A stretch of 64,000 nt of DNA, from assembly GCA_045576235.1 (NCBI GenBank), contig JAZNGA010000043.1:1-64000 (forward strand), written 5' to 3'. Positions 9,112 to 18,210 of this stretch are shown here, in pieces. This stretch comes from SIG437 sp045576235. Its GTDB lineage: Bacteria; Bacillota; Clostridia; UBA1381; UBA9506. A model generated the notes under the pieces. That model was given only the letters and a program-made list of their open reading frames with translations. It did not search any database and had not been told where the DNA came from. The translations under genes and the position numbers were made by a program. Each line of letters opens with the position of its first letter. Within the stretch, counting starts at the first letter, position 1.

Positions 9112-9142
9112 AAAAAACTTCGGGGCCGCAATATGCAACCCC
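9112..9142 (-). terminator. Rho-independent terminator
   Basis: Read on the minus strand, GGGGTTGC and GCGGCCCC pair around ATATT, followed by GAAGTTTTTT. It closes transcription coming from the decayed gene region before the his promoter. Confidence 0.6.
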
Positions 9143-9149
9143 TAAATTT

Positions 9150-9275
9150 TTAATTCTCATAAAATTTTTCGGCAATATGAACCGTCTCCATTGCATCCGC
9201 CGCATAAAAACCTGCGTTAATCATATCTGCTTATTCCTGATTCAAAACCACACCCCTACAAGGCTCTTTGTCAAT
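9150..9275 (-). pseudogene. Decayed coding remnant, family unknown
   Basis: One minus-strand frame reads IDKEPCRGVVLNQE, stop, then ADMINAGFYAADAMETVH and a few more codons to a stop just before the terminator. Codon-like composition on both sides of the internal TAA suggests the 3' end of a gene broken by a nonsense change. No start, ribosome site or recognised family is visible, so this is a weak call. Confidence 0.25.
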
Positions 9276-9323
9276 AGTTGTGGTTAAAAATAAATAATGG
9301 AATTTAAGACGGCGGTTGCATCT

Positions 9324-9430
9324 TTATGCAGCCGCCTTTCCAGTGTTAAGTTTTTTGTATCCAAACATATGTGAAATTCTTTTTCTAAATCTATCAAAAT
9401 CTCGGTAACCATAGGGTTTGTATCCTGTAT
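9324..9430 (-). pseudogene. ISL3-like transposase C-terminal remnant
   Basis: The frame reads TGYKPYGYRDFDRFRKRI, then SHMFGYKKL and a stop. The GYRDFxRFRKRI pattern is the usual C-terminal tail of ISL3-family transposases, after the DDE core. Only about 34 codons survive. The stop codon lies in an 11-bp hairpin (9311-9336). No catalytic part is present. Confidence 0.45.
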
Positions 9431-9580
9431 GTTTAACTTGCATCTGTTATGTAGTCAAGTCGGAATTTCACAGGATTTATGCCATTGTCTCTGGTTCAAG
9501 ACTGGTTGAAACGGTGGGTGCATCTACTGTCTTTTATTCAAAACGGATTTTTGAATAAACCCCGAAAAGTGCGTAAAAAT

Positions 9581-9613
9581 GCGGTCAAAACAGAATGAAT
9601 CTATTTTGACCGC
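9581..9613 (-). terminator. Terminator of the tRNA-Glu/tRNA-Ile2 unit
   Basis: GCGGTCAAAA (9581-9590) and TTTTGACCGC (9604-9613) form a 10-bp stem. On the minus strand it begins 7 bases after the tRNA CCA end and is followed by ATTTTTACG. Confidence 0.7.
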
Positions 9614-9619
9614 GAATTT

Positions 9620-9696
9620 TGGTGGGCCTTCAGGGACTCGAACCCCGGACCAACCGGTTATGAGCCGGTTGCTCTAACCAACTGAGCTAAAGGCCC
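9620..9696 (-). tRNA. tRNA with CAT anticodon, probably tRNA-Ile2 (lysidine)
   Basis: 77 bases including an encoded CCA. The acceptor stem is GGGCCTT/AAGGCCC, and the anticodon stem ACCGG/CCGGT holds the loop CTCATAA, giving anticodon CAT. The body resembles Bacillus tRNA-Ile2 (GGACCTTTAGCTCAGTTGG) more than elongator or initiator tRNA-Met. It is therefore likely modified by TilS to read ATA, though elongator Met is not excluded. Confidence 0.88.
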
Positions 9697-9714
9697 AAAA
9701 GGGTAAAAAAAAAG

Positions 9715-9789
9715 TGGTGACCCGTACGAGAATCGAACTCGTGTTACCGCCGTGAAAGGGCGGTGTCTTAACCGCTTGACCAACGGGCC
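9715..9789 (-). tRNA. tRNA-Glu (TTC)
   Basis: 75 bases with encoded CCA. It starts GGCCCGTTGGTCAAGCGG; the anticodon stem CCGCC/GGCGG encloses CTTTCAC, giving TTC. It is the first gene after the promoter at 9828-9857 and is co-transcribed with the CAT tRNA 18 bases downstream. Confidence 0.95.
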
Positions 9790-9827
9790 ACATCAACCAT
9801 TTGTCGTCACAACTTGACGACTTTAAT

Positions 9828-9857
9828 ATTATAACAAAGAAATTTATCTTTGTCAAT
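9828..9857 (-). promoter_or_regulatory. tRNA promoter
   Basis: On the minus strand, consensus TTGACA (9852-9857), an 18-base spacer and consensus TATAAT (9828-9833), about 30 bases upstream of the tRNA-Glu 5' end. Confidence 0.85.
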
Positions 9858-9882
9858 AGTTTTTTTAAATTTTTTTTGTGCA

Positions 9883-9919
9883 AAAAAATGGCGGGACGAC
9901 TTTTTGTGCCCTCCCGCCT
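9883..9919 (-). terminator. rpsT terminator
   Basis: GGCGGGA and TCCCGCC pair with a 15-base loop; on the minus strand the stem is followed by ATTTTTTT. It lies 20 bases after the rpsT stop and separates rpsT from the tRNA promoter. Confidence 0.8.
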
Positions 9920-9938
9920 ATTACACACTTAAAAACAA

Positions 9939-10205
9939 TTAGGCGCTGACACTGTTTAACTTCTGTGCAAGCTGTGATTTTTTTCTTGAAGCTGTGTTCT
10001 TCTTAATCACACCTTTGCAAACAGCCTGGTCAATCTTCTTAACAGCAAGTTTAAAAGCAACCTCTGCTGAAGCTTTATCACCAGCCTGAGCTGTTACATC
10101 AAACTTCTTTATATATGTTTTTAAAGCTGATTTAATCATCTTGTTTCTGAGAGTTTTTGTCTCAATAACCTTAACTCTTTTTTTAGCTGATTTAATATTT
10201 GGCAA
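9939..10205 (-). CDS. rpsT: Small ribosomal subunit protein S20
   Basis: 88 residues, the normal S20 length, if translation starts at the TTG at 10205, giving MPNIKSAKKRVKV. GGAGG lies 7 bases upstream of that TTG. A longer reading from another TTG would place the ribosome site inside the gene. E. coli S20 also starts at UUG, which is linked to its autogenous control. Lys/Arg-rich helices bind 16S rRNA, and the C-terminal ASRKKSQLAQKLN is typical. Confidence 0.95.
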   Translation of the reverse strand: MPNIKSAKKRVKVIETKTLRNKMIKSALKTYIKKFDVTAQAGDKASAEVAFKLAVKKIDQAVCKGVIKKNTASRKKSQLAQKLNSVSA

Positions 10206-10307
10206 ATCATTCACCTCCAACTACTCTAAACTGACTTAAAACATTTTAACACACTTTTTTGTAAAATGCAACTGTTTTTTTTAATTTTTTTAACTTTTTC
10301 CACAAAA

Positions 10308-12383
10308 TCACTTCAAAAGCGCATTATCAGGGACAATTTCCCCCGTAAACTCACGGTTTCCAAAGAAATATTGATTGAAAATATCCCTTGCAATATATGA
10401 CACATTACCGCCCGAGCCACCATGCTCAACAACAACGGCAACTGCAATCTGTGGATTATCAAGCGGAGCAAAACCAACATATATGCCGTTGCTTGAACCT
10501 TGTGCAACCTGAGCACTTCCTGTTTTTCCTCCCGTCTTTATGGGGAAATCTGCAAATGCTGCGCTTGCTGTTCCTTCAGAGGCAACAAGCTTCATTCCTC
10601 CTAAAACAGCATTAAGATTTTCTTCTTTAATCTTAATTTCATGTTTTATCTCGGGCTCGGTTGTGACTAACAACTTTTCATTATCATTCGATTTTATTGC
10701 CTTTAAAAGATGAAGCTTATAGTTTTTTCCTCCATTTGCAATAGTCGAAACATAATTTGCCATCTGAATAGGCGTAAACAAGTTATCCGACTGCCCTATC
10801 GCTGCCTGAAGCACATCACCGGGATACCACGGCTGGTTTAACTTTTCGCGAAGCTCCGGTCCTGCGAGCTGACCTTTAACCTCTTCTTCAAGCTCAATTC
10901 CCGTGTAGTCACCAAGACCGAGCAGCGTTGAATAGTCTGTCAGCTTCTCAATTCCAAGCTTAGCTCCCATCTCATAGAAGAAATAGTTGCAAGAATGTTG
11001 CAGCGCCTCTGATACATTTATTGTTCCGTGAGTGGCTTGTGTTGTTCTGTAAATCGAGCACATAAATTTATGCCCGTAATATTCATATATACCCTTTGTG
11101 GCAATTCTGCTTTCAGGAGTGATTTCTCCTTCCTCTAATGCCGCCAGTGCTGTCACAAGCTTATATGTTGAACCGGGCTCATATGTTCCCATAAGCGCCC
11201 GATTAAGCATTGGCGCATTTGGGTCTGTCGATAAGCTCTCATAATCCTCATTAAATCTTTCGGGGTCATATGTCGGATATGATGCAATTGATAAAATCTC
11301 ACCCGTGTTCAAATCAAGCACAACTGCCGCACCGCTTGCGGCATCGTGACCGTTTCCATATGTCGAGGTTTGCGCAATTCTTACGATGTTTTCATAGAGC
11401 GCCTTTTCTGTTGCCGCCTGCAAGTCTTTATCAATCGTTAAAATTACTGTATTTCCCGCAACAGGCTCTTTAGAAAAAACAAGCTCGCTCTCTTTTCCAT
11501 GGACTCGCCTTTCGATGCTGTCGACTCCGTCAGTCCCTCTTAAATAGCTCTCAAACGCCTTTTCTATGCCTTGTTTTCCGAGATGGTCATTCATTCCGTA
11601 GCCTTGGCTTTTCAGCTTTTCATATTCGTCAGGGCTGATTATTCCCGTTCGACCTAAAATATGTGCCGCTAAGCTGCCGCTTGTGTATTGTCTCACGGGC
11701 TGAGTATAGACCGCCACACATAAAAAGTCATCACTGCACTCTTTAATTCTTGTGATAACATCAATGTTTACATCCTCTGCAAAAAGGTATGGATTATTGG
11801 CAGAAAAGCTTCGTTTTTCCATCTCATAGCGCATTCCTGAAAGCTTTCTGACTTCCCATTCAGATAAGCTGTTGTCAAACTTATATTTATCTCTGTATTT
11901 ATAAACAACCTCTTCAGCCGTTAAATCCTGCGCAATGTTTGCATTTTTCTTAAACTGAGCTTCTTTTTCTTTTGCTGTCGTTTTTCCATCATCTTTAAAA
12001 GTGAACTCATATGGTTTAAGCTCTGTCACCGGGAGCGTTTTTTCATATTCAAGCCCCATCTCATCGAAAAGTTTAATGAGATTTAAAACTGAATTATTAA
12101 TCTCAGCAGTGCTGCTTGTCGCTGAGATTGAAATTGAATATCCTATTCTGTTCTGAACAAGAGGTTTTCCATATCTGTCAAGTATTTCCCCTCTCGGAGC
12201 CTTAACGGGAACATCTCTTAAAAGGCGGCTGTCGGAAATTTCCCTGTAGTCTTCGCCATCAATAATCTGAAGACTGAAAAGCCTGCCGATTGCAACAAGC
12301 AAAAAAATTACAACAATAAAATAAATAATTCGATATCTTTTTTTCAAAGCTTTTTCTTCCAACTTGCCACCCCCTTTTGTCAT
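10308..12383 (-). CDS. mrdA: Penicillin-binding protein 2, elongasome transpeptidase
   Basis: About 690 residues. One N-terminal membrane helix (YRIIYFIVVIFLLVAIGRL) is followed by the PBP dimerisation domain and a transpeptidase domain. The catalytic motifs are GSTYK (SxxK, about residue 405), HSCN (SxN, about 465) and KTGS (about 620). PBP2 cross-links peptidoglycan in the MreBCD-directed elongasome, and it lies directly downstream of mreD. The ATG at 12383 is possible, but AGGGGG sits just before a TTG seven codons on (12362), which may be the true start. Confidence 0.93.
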   Translation of the reverse strand: MTKGGGKLEEKALKKRYRIIYFIVVIFLLVAIGRLFSLQIIDGEDYREISDSRLLRDVPVKAPRGEILDRYGKPLVQNRIGYSISISATSSTAEINNSVLNLIKLFDEMGLEYEKTLPVTELKPYEFTFKDDGKTTAKEKEAQFKKNANIAQDLTAEEVVYKYRDKYKFDNSLSEWEVRKLSGMRYEMEKRSFSANNPYLFAEDVNIDVITRIKECSDDFLCVAVYTQPVRQYTSGSLAAHILGRTGIISPDEYEKLKSQGYGMNDHLGKQGIEKAFESYLRGTDGVDSIERRVHGKESELVFSKEPVAGNTVILTIDKDLQAATEKALYENIVRIAQTSTYGNGHDAASGAAVVLDLNTGEILSIASYPTYDPERFNEDYESLSTDPNAPMLNRALMGTYEPGSTYKLVTALAALEEGEITPESRIATKGIYEYYGHKFMCSIYRTTQATHGTINVSEALQHSCNYFFYEMGAKLGIEKLTDYSTLLGLGDYTGIELEEEVKGQLAGPELREKLNQPWYPGDVLQAAIGQSDNLFTPIQMANYVSTIANGGKNYKLHLLKAIKSNDNEKLLVTTEPEIKHEIKIKEENLNAVLGGMKLVASEGTASAAFADFPIKTGGKTGSAQVAQGSSNGIYVGFAPLDNPQIAVAVVVEHGGSGGNVSYIARDIFNQYFFGNREFTGEIVPDNALLK

Positions 12384-12394
12384 TTATCTGTTCT

Positions 12395-12931
12395 CTACTG
12401 CAAATATAACTCTTTTTTCTTTCTGTTTTTCCTTCGCGAGCCATAAAACGCTCTGCGAGTGACCGGATATAAAAAGACTGCCGCCACCGTATTATAAACC
12501 ATTTCAGGAATGATTTTCCTAAAGAGCGCAAACCAGATTGCATTCTCTCCCCATATAAGAAAATTCATTACATACACAATTATTCCATAAACAGCTGTGA
12601 TTACGAAAGTTATGACCGCTGCAACGACCTCATTATTATTATAGAGCTTATCGCAAATCAAAAATATGCCGAGTGCGGCATAAAGGAAAAATAAAGTGTT
12701 TATCCCAATGAGTCTGCCTCCCGTTATGTCAAGCAAAATGCCGCAGGAGACACCAAAAATAATTCCTCTGAAGTCTGCACAGATAAGACAAAAGCAAACA
12801 GTTGCCGAAAGCATCAGATTGGGCATCACTCCGGCTATTTTTATGCTTTTAAGCACAGTTGTCTGCACTACAATAAGAAAAAAAACATAAAGCACTACAA
12901 CAAATGTTCTCCACACCTTTTTCATGCTCAT
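12395..12931 (-). CDS. mreD: Rod shape-determining protein MreD
   Basis: 178 residues, about five or six hydrophobic helices, the usual size and topology of MreD. The motif PNLMLSATVCFCL and the glycine-rich segment FGVSCGILLDITGGRLIG are typical. MreD links MreC and the PBP2/RodA synthase in the cell membrane. The order mreB-mreC-mreD-mrdA is conserved in Firmicutes. Confidence 0.9.
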   Translation of the reverse strand: MSMKKVWRTFVVVLYVFFLIVVQTTVLKSIKIAGVMPNLMLSATVCFCLICADFRGIIFGVSCGILLDITGGRLIGINTLFFLYAALGIFLICDKLYNNNEVVAAVITFVITAVYGIIVYVMNFLIWGENAIWFALFRKIIPEMVYNTVAAVFLYPVTRRAFYGSRRKNRKKKELYLQ

Positions 12932-12942
12932 GTTTTTTCACC

Positions 12943-13770
12943 TCATTCTTCCGATTTAATTACAATAACTTCCCTTATCTTTTCAAAATCGACTGCTGTC
13001 TCGATTATGGCGTAGCGCGCATATCCTGAGCTGTCATTTTTAATTTCGGAAACAGTTCCAATCAGGATGCCCTTCGGATAGATTCCGCCAAGACCTGATG
13101 TCTCGACAGAGTCCCCTGCAACCAGGCTCAAATCTGTTTTAATATATTCCAAGCGACATTTTCCCTGCTCTGCAAGCGCCATGTCTCCGTCTGTTATCGC
13201 AATCTCCTGTGTTCTCGAAATCACAGCACCGACCGAGCTTTCAGGGTCAATTATGCTCGTTACCTCCGCCCATGTGTTTCCCACATCAGACACTTTCCCG
13301 ACAAGCCCTTGACTTGTCATAACTGCATCATCTTTTTTAATGCCATGATTTGTCCCTTTGTCAATTGTGAAAACATAAAACCAATTTCCCGGCTCCTTGC
13401 TTTTCACTTCGGCAAAAATCATTCGGTTTTCTACATCCTGCTCTTTCAAATCAAGTGCTGAGCGGAGTCTTTCATTTTCCTTCTTAAGCGCGCCAAGCTC
13501 TCTCACTTCACGCTCTAAGTCCGCCACTCTGTCTTTTAAATCAATGTTTTCTGCCTTATATGTTTTCATATCGTGGATATATTCAAAGAAATCTCCTATT
13601 CCATCCCCAATTCCCGTAAACACTTTCTGCACAGGAGTTAAAACGATATTAACTGCATTATTAAAAGCACCGCTTCTATCTGTTGCAAAGGTTATGCCCA
13701 TGAAAGTGAATATTAAAACAGTGATGCACAAAACAACGATGATAATTTTTCTTTTTACATTCATAAGCAC
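12943..13770 (-). CDS. mreC: Rod shape-determining protein MreC
   Basis: 275 residues: an N-terminal membrane anchor (residues 7-29), a coiled coil (about 70-115, rich in Lys/Glu/Leu heptads), then the beta-sandwich pair of extracytoplasmic MreC. ITDGDMALAEQG and GLGGIYPKGILIGTV are family hallmarks. MreC scaffolds the elongasome outside the membrane and activates PBP2. Confidence 0.93.
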   Translation of the reverse strand: MLMNVKRKIIIVVLCITVLIFTFMGITFATDRSGAFNNAVNIVLTPVQKVFTGIGDGIGDFFEYIHDMKTYKAENIDLKDRVADLEREVRELGALKKENERLRSALDLKEQDVENRMIFAEVKSKEPGNWFYVFTIDKGTNHGIKKDDAVMTSQGLVGKVSDVGNTWAEVTSIIDPESSVGAVISRTQEIAITDGDMALAEQGKCRLEYIKTDLSLVAGDSVETSGLGGIYPKGILIGTVSEIKNDSSGYARYAIIETAVDFEKIREVIVIKSEE

Positions 13771-13856
13771 ACCCCCTTGATTATTTATTCAACCGAAAGT
13801 AAGTAATCCGAACTCCGATTTTTAGAGGCGGATTTTCGCTTTCGGTTAAGCTAAAA

Positions 13857-14882
13857 CTATCTCCATTTTTTTGTTCTTGAACATAAGATGCCCTGAGTAT
13901 TAGGGTCATCAAGCGCCGCAAGTGAAAGTCCTGTTCCGAGAGCAACACAGTCGAGCGCATTTTCAGCAATATAAACAGGCACCTGAGTTTCTTCGGCGAT
14001 CAGTCTGTCAAGACCTCTTATCATTGCTCCTCCGCCTGTTAAAACAATTCCTCTGTTCATTACATCTGCCGCAAGCTCAGGAGGGGTCTGCTCTAAAGTT
14101 GTTTTTATAGCATCAACAATAGCAAAAATCGATTCAGAAATCGCACCCCTGATTTCCTTGCTTGAAAGAGTGATTGTGCGAGGAAGTCCTGTTAATAAAT
14201 CTCTTCCTTTAACTTCCATTTCGCTTTCGCCTTCATATTCAAAAGCAGAGCCGATTTTAAACTTAATCTCTTCTGCTGTTCTTTCGCCGACCATAAGATT
14301 ATATTCTTTCTTAATGTAGTTAACAATGTCGCTATCGAGCTCGTCGCCCGCAATACGCAAAGATTTACTTGCAACTATTCCGCCGTATGATATAACGGCA
14401 ACCTCGCTTGTTCCTCCACCTATGTCAACAACCATGCTGCCTGTTGGCTCGCTCACGGGAAGTCCCGCACCGATTGCAGCTGCCATGGGCTCTTCAATCA
14501 GATATGCATTCTTTCCACCTGCAGAAAGCACAGCCTCCTCAACGGCGTGTCTTTCAACCTCTGTCACACCATAAGGAATGCAGACAACAACTCTCGGCTT
14601 AAAAAAGCCTCCCGGATACGCTTTTTTGATAAAATATTTCAGCATTGCCTGCGTTTCATCAAAATCAGCAATAACGCCGTCTTTTAAAGGTCTGATTGCA
14701 ACAACATTTCCAGGAGTTCTTCCAATTAATTCCTTTGCCTCGTTGCCAACCTTTAAAATCTGACCGAGCGCCTTATTCACAGCAACAACAGAAGGCTCTC
14801 TTAAGATGATGCCTTTACCTTTCATATAAACTAAAGTGTTCGCCGTTCCTAAATCTATTCCGATATCTCTGCAAAGTGCCAT
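13857..14882 (-). CDS. mreB: Actin-like cell-shape protein MreB
   Basis: 341 residues. The phosphate-1 loop DIGIDLGTANTLVY, phosphate-2 VVDIGGGTSEVAV and the adenosine motif VLTGGGAMIRGLD are all present, so it should bind ATP and form membrane-associated filaments that steer the elongasome. The insertion PRTITLSSKEI fits MreB/Mbl. It could be an Mbl or MreBH paralogue, but linkage to mreCD favours MreB. Confidence 0.96.
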   Translation of the reverse strand: MALCRDIGIDLGTANTLVYMKGKGIILREPSVVAVNKALGQILKVGNEAKELIGRTPGNVVAIRPLKDGVIADFDETQAMLKYFIKKAYPGGFFKPRVVVCIPYGVTEVERHAVEEAVLSAGGKNAYLIEEPMAAAIGAGLPVSEPTGSMVVDIGGGTSEVAVISYGGIVASKSLRIAGDELDSDIVNYIKKEYNLMVGERTAEEIKFKIGSAFEYEGESEMEVKGRDLLTGLPRTITLSSKEIRGAISESIFAIVDAIKTTLEQTPPELAADVMNRGIVLTGGGAMIRGLDRLIAEETQVPVYIAENALDCVALGTGLSLAALDDPNTQGILCSRTKKWR

Positions 14883-14884
14883 AT

Positions 14885-15499
14885 TTATTCCTGCCTCTCT
14901 AAAATTATATTTATGTTAAATTCATTTTTGATTTTTTCACAAAGCTTGCAAACGGGAAGACCAACGACATTAAAATAGTCCCCGTCGATCTTTTCGATAA
15001 ACATAGAACCAATGCCTTGAATTCCATAGCTTCCTGCCTTATCGAGCGGCTCTCCCGTCTTGATATACGCCACAATTTCTTCATCTGTCAAGTCTTTAAA
15101 CTTGACACTCGTTTCTTCATAAAAGGTTTCGCATTTTACATCGCTCATTCTCATTACGGAAACGCCCGTCATAACGCTGTGAGTCTTTCCTGAAAGCCTT
15201 TTAAGCATTAAAAATGCATCATCACAATCTTTCGGCTTTGTCAGAATTTCGTTTTCAAAGACGACTACAGTATCTGCCCCGATTATAATTTTATTTGTTC
15301 CTGCAAAATGCTTCGCACAAGCCGCACATTTTCTCATTGAAAGCAACATAACGGCTTCAGAAGGCTCAATCCCGTCATCAATATGTTCATCACAATCTGC
15401 TGTAAAAGTTCCAAACTTTACACCAATGTTCAAAAGAATGTCTCTTCTTCTCGGAGACGCCGAAGCTAAAATTATTCCGCTATTTTCACAATCTGTCAT
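14885..15499 (-). CDS. maf: Maf-like nucleotide pyrophosphatase (septum formation protein)
   Basis: About 204 residues from the ATG at 15499, which has GGGAGG 6 bases upstream; an in-frame start 17 codons earlier has no ribosome site. The signature ILASASPRRRDIL at the N-terminus and IIGADTVV in the middle define the Maf/HAM1-related fold that hydrolyses modified or canonical nucleoside triphosphates such as dTTP and UTP. It lies upstream of mreB, as in Bacillus. Confidence 0.93.
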   Translation of the reverse strand: MTDCENSGIILASASPRRRDILLNIGVKFGTFTADCDEHIDDGIEPSEAVMLLSMRKCAACAKHFAGTNKIIIGADTVVVFENEILTKPKDCDDAFLMLKRLSGKTHSVMTGVSVMRMSDVKCETFYEETSVKFKDLTDEEIVAYIKTGEPLDKAGSYGIQGIGSMFIEKIDGDYFNVVGLPVCKLCEKIKNEFNINIILERQE

Positions 15500-15600
15500 A
15501 AAACGCCTCCCACTATCCAAAAATAAAGTTACAATAAATGATTTTACCAAAAAATTATAACAATTTCAATAGCAAATTATATTTTGTTCATTAAAAATTC

Positions 15601-16056
15601 TTATCTTCCCGTCGAACCGAAGCCTCCTTCGCCTCTTTTTGTCTCGGGAAGCTCGTCTAAAACTTCAGTTTCTGCTATCAGAACAGGAGCAAAAACCATC
15701 TGCGCAATTCTGTCACCGCATTTTATAATATAGTCTTCATTTGAAAGGTTAATCAGCCCAACCTTAACTTCTCCACGATAGTCGCTGTCAACAACTCCGA
15801 CACCGTTTGCAAGCATTATTCCATGCTTGATTGCAAGCCCGCTTCTTGCATAGATATATGCAACGGAGGAGTTGTCGGGAAGCGCAATTGCAACACCTGT
15901 CGGAATTAAAACCGTCTCACCTTTTTTTATCAAAATGTCTTCATCAACGCACGCAGTCAAATCCATACCTGCTGCACCCTCTGTCGCATAAGCGGGCGCA
16001 GGAATTTCCTTTCCGACCTTTTCGTTTAAATATTTTATCATTACCTTATAGCTCAT
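15601..16056 (-). CDS. dut: dUTP diphosphatase
   Basis: 151 residues, homotrimeric type. The five motifs are visible: AAGMDL, ARSGLAIKHG, NGVGVVDSDYRG, GDRIAQMVF and the C-terminal arm RGEGGFGSTGR. It removes dUTP and supplies dUMP for thymidylate synthesis. Confidence 0.95.
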   Translation of the reverse strand: MSYKVMIKYLNEKVGKEIPAPAYATEGAAGMDLTACVDEDILIKKGETVLIPTGVAIALPDNSSVAYIYARSGLAIKHGIMLANGVGVVDSDYRGEVKVGLINLSNEDYIIKCGDRIAQMVFAPVLIAETEVLDELPETKRGEGGFGSTGR

Positions 16057-16068
16057 AATTTTCCTCCT

Positions 16069-18114
16069 TTATAATGCACCTCTGAAAAAATGACCTCTTG
16101 TGAATTCACCATCAAAGCCTTTAATCTCTTCGCCATTTAACATTTTTATATATGTTTCTGCTATTTCTTTAGTCCGGTTGGCATCTTCAACTGTGAAAAT
16201 GAGCCTCATTGCACCAATTCCCATATTTTTTATATCATTAGCTTTATCTGCCATAAAGGTTGGTCTTGAATTTAAAATCATATTTCTGCAATTTTCAGTA
16301 ATTATAGGGAATTTTATTCCAAGTCTGTCCTTTAAATAAAAATCATCATCATTACACTTGCAAGCAAACGCGCTTTTTATGATGCAGTTTTCAATATACA
16401 TAAGTCTCTGTCTGCCATAAACCATGCTTGCTTTAACGACACCAAAGTTCCCTATATTTTTAATTTCGCTTGATGTCAGCTCTGTTGAAACTGTGATTTC
16501 TTTTGCGCCGAGACTTCGGAGCGCAGAAAAAGCTAAAGAGTTTGTTATGTTCATACTGTAGCCTGCGTAAATCTTTTTTTCTCCACATAGAGCAAGCTGA
16601 CCTATATTATTTATCTCAACCTTTTCAATCGTCTCCAAATCCACTTTGTCAGAGTCTTTTAAAACAGGCGGAAGAACGCAAACAGCATCTTTTTGCTTCA
16701 ATTCTTTATGCAAATGATATGGCACGAAAATCTCATCAACATCAATGTCTTTAACTGCTTCAAACTGCTCTTTTGTTCTCACCTCTAAAGTCAGCTTAAT
16801 TGGAGAGTTTTTCTCATTTTGTGGTTTTTCATATGAAAGAACCTTTTTCTCTCTTTTTTTAGAAGTGCAGATTTCCGTCTCAAATTTTTCCAAAGCTTCG
16901 CGTCTTAAGCTGTTTATCGACTTAATCGGAACAAATCCGCCCGATGTCACAACCTCGACATAGTCTGCTATAAATGGTGTTCCTCCAAGCTTTATGAGCT
17001 GCTCTTTAATTCTCTCTTCATCCAAAGGCTTTGATTCTGCCCGCTCCATAACATCACCGAAAACGGAAACACTTCTCCCCTTTTCATCTGACACAGTGAG
17101 CATTATGTTTTCACCGACATCGCCATAAAAAAACATATTAATCGGAAACTTGACATTTTCGCCCGCAAAGCTTCTTTTTGCCTCTGATAAGGTTTTCTTA
17201 TCTGCTGAAATCTTGCTGCCTTCGCTATATGACATCTGGTCAGAAAATGTTCTTCCGTAAAAATAGCCCTTTGAGCTTCCCGAACGCGAAAAAATCGAAA
17301 GAAGCTTTTCGATTTCCTCTTTTTCAGCGCCGAGCATTTTTGCCTCACTATAAACTTTCGTTGCTTTAGCAACATATTCAGGGCTTTTCATTCTGCCCTC
17401 AATTTTTAGCGATTCAATTCCGAGCTTATTGAATTTATATATTTCATCAGCCAGACATAAGTCCTTGGGGCTAAGGAGTGGCATATTCTCTCTGACTTCC
17501 TTTTCGCCTTTCAAGAGAGTGTAGCTCAGTCTGCATGGCTGAGCGCAACCTCCCCTGTTTCCGCTTCTTCCGCCTAACACGCTCGAAAACAGACATTCTC
17601 CTGAATAGCTCATACAGAGCGCACCGTGAACGAAAACCTCAAGCTCGGTTTTTGTGCCCTTCCTGATTTCCGCTATCTCATCAAACGAAAGCTCACGCCC
17701 CAGCACAACTCGCTTCACACCAAAATTCTTTGCTAAAACATTAACGCCATCTGTGCTAGTCACTGTCATTTGAGTGCTTGCGTGGACAGGAAAATCGGGA
17801 AGCTGCTCGTGAAGAATATGGCAAAGCCCCAAATCCTGAATAATAACGGAATCTGCCCCAATTTCATATATTTTAGCTAAAAAATCAAGACTTTGTGGCA
17901 GTTCCTGCTCTTTAATGAGTGTGTTGCACGCAACATAGAGCTTGACTCCTCTCAAATGACAATAGTCAATTGCGCGCTCCAATTCATAATCATCAAAATT
18001 TTTTGCATTTTTTCTTGCAGAAAAATCGCTTCCGCCAACATAGACAGCGTCAGCTCCGTTCTGCACCGCAGCTATGAGCGACTCAAAATCGCCTGCAGGT
18101 GATAGTATTTCCAT
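16069..18114 (-). CDS. rlhA: U32-family / RlhA-like protein with DUF3656 domain
   Basis: 681 residues. The N-terminal part (about 1-280) is the U32 barrel with ILSPAGDFESLIAAVQNGAD and, near 170-195, the cysteine-bearing SGECLFSSVLGGRSGNRGGC AQPCR signature. The following region matches the longer DUF3656-type members. E. coli RlhA (YdcP) of this class hydroxylates 23S rRNA C2501 using prephenate-linked chemistry; older databases call the group collagenase-like peptidases. rRNA modification is the preferred role here by family, not proven. Confidence 0.85.
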   Translation of the reverse strand: MEILSPAGDFESLIAAVQNGADAVYVGGSDFSARKNAKNFDDYELERAIDYCHLRGVKLYVACNTLIKEQELPQSLDFLAKIYEIGADSVIIQDLGLCHILHEQLPDFPVHASTQMTVTSTDGVNVLAKNFGVKRVVLGRELSFDEIAEIRKGTKTELEVFVHGALCMSYSGECLFSSVLGGRSGNRGGCAQPCRLSYTLLKGEKEVRENMPLLSPKDLCLADEIYKFNKLGIESLKIEGRMKSPEYVAKATKVYSEAKMLGAEKEEIEKLLSIFSRSGSSKGYFYGRTFSDQMSYSEGSKISADKKTLSEAKRSFAGENVKFPINMFFYGDVGENIMLTVSDEKGRSVSVFGDVMERAESKPLDEERIKEQLIKLGGTPFIADYVEVVTSGGFVPIKSINSLRREALEKFETEICTSKKREKKVLSYEKPQNEKNSPIKLTLEVRTKEQFEAVKDIDVDEIFVPYHLHKELKQKDAVCVLPPVLKDSDKVDLETIEKVEINNIGQLALCGEKKIYAGYSMNITNSLAFSALRSLGAKEITVSTELTSSEIKNIGNFGVVKASMVYGRQRLMYIENCIIKSAFACKCNDDDFYLKDRLGIKFPIITENCRNMILNSRPTFMADKANDIKNMGIGAMRLIFTVEDANRTKEIAETYIKMLNGEEIKGFDGEFTRGHFFRGAL

Positions 18115-18164
18115 AGTTTTCTCCCGTTATGTTTAGTTTAAGACACAAAAAATTCAGAACAATC

Positions 18165-18192
18165 AGGCGGCACTGCTTAACGCCTGCCGCCT
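18165..18192 (-). terminator. Hairpin after leuS
   Basis: AGGCGGCA and TGCCGCCT pair around a 12-base loop between leuS and the U32 gene. On the minus strand the T-rich stretch is interrupted (GATTGTTCTG), so termination may be partial. Confidence 0.5.
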
Positions 18193-18210
18193 GTCTGTTT
18201 TTTATTTAAG

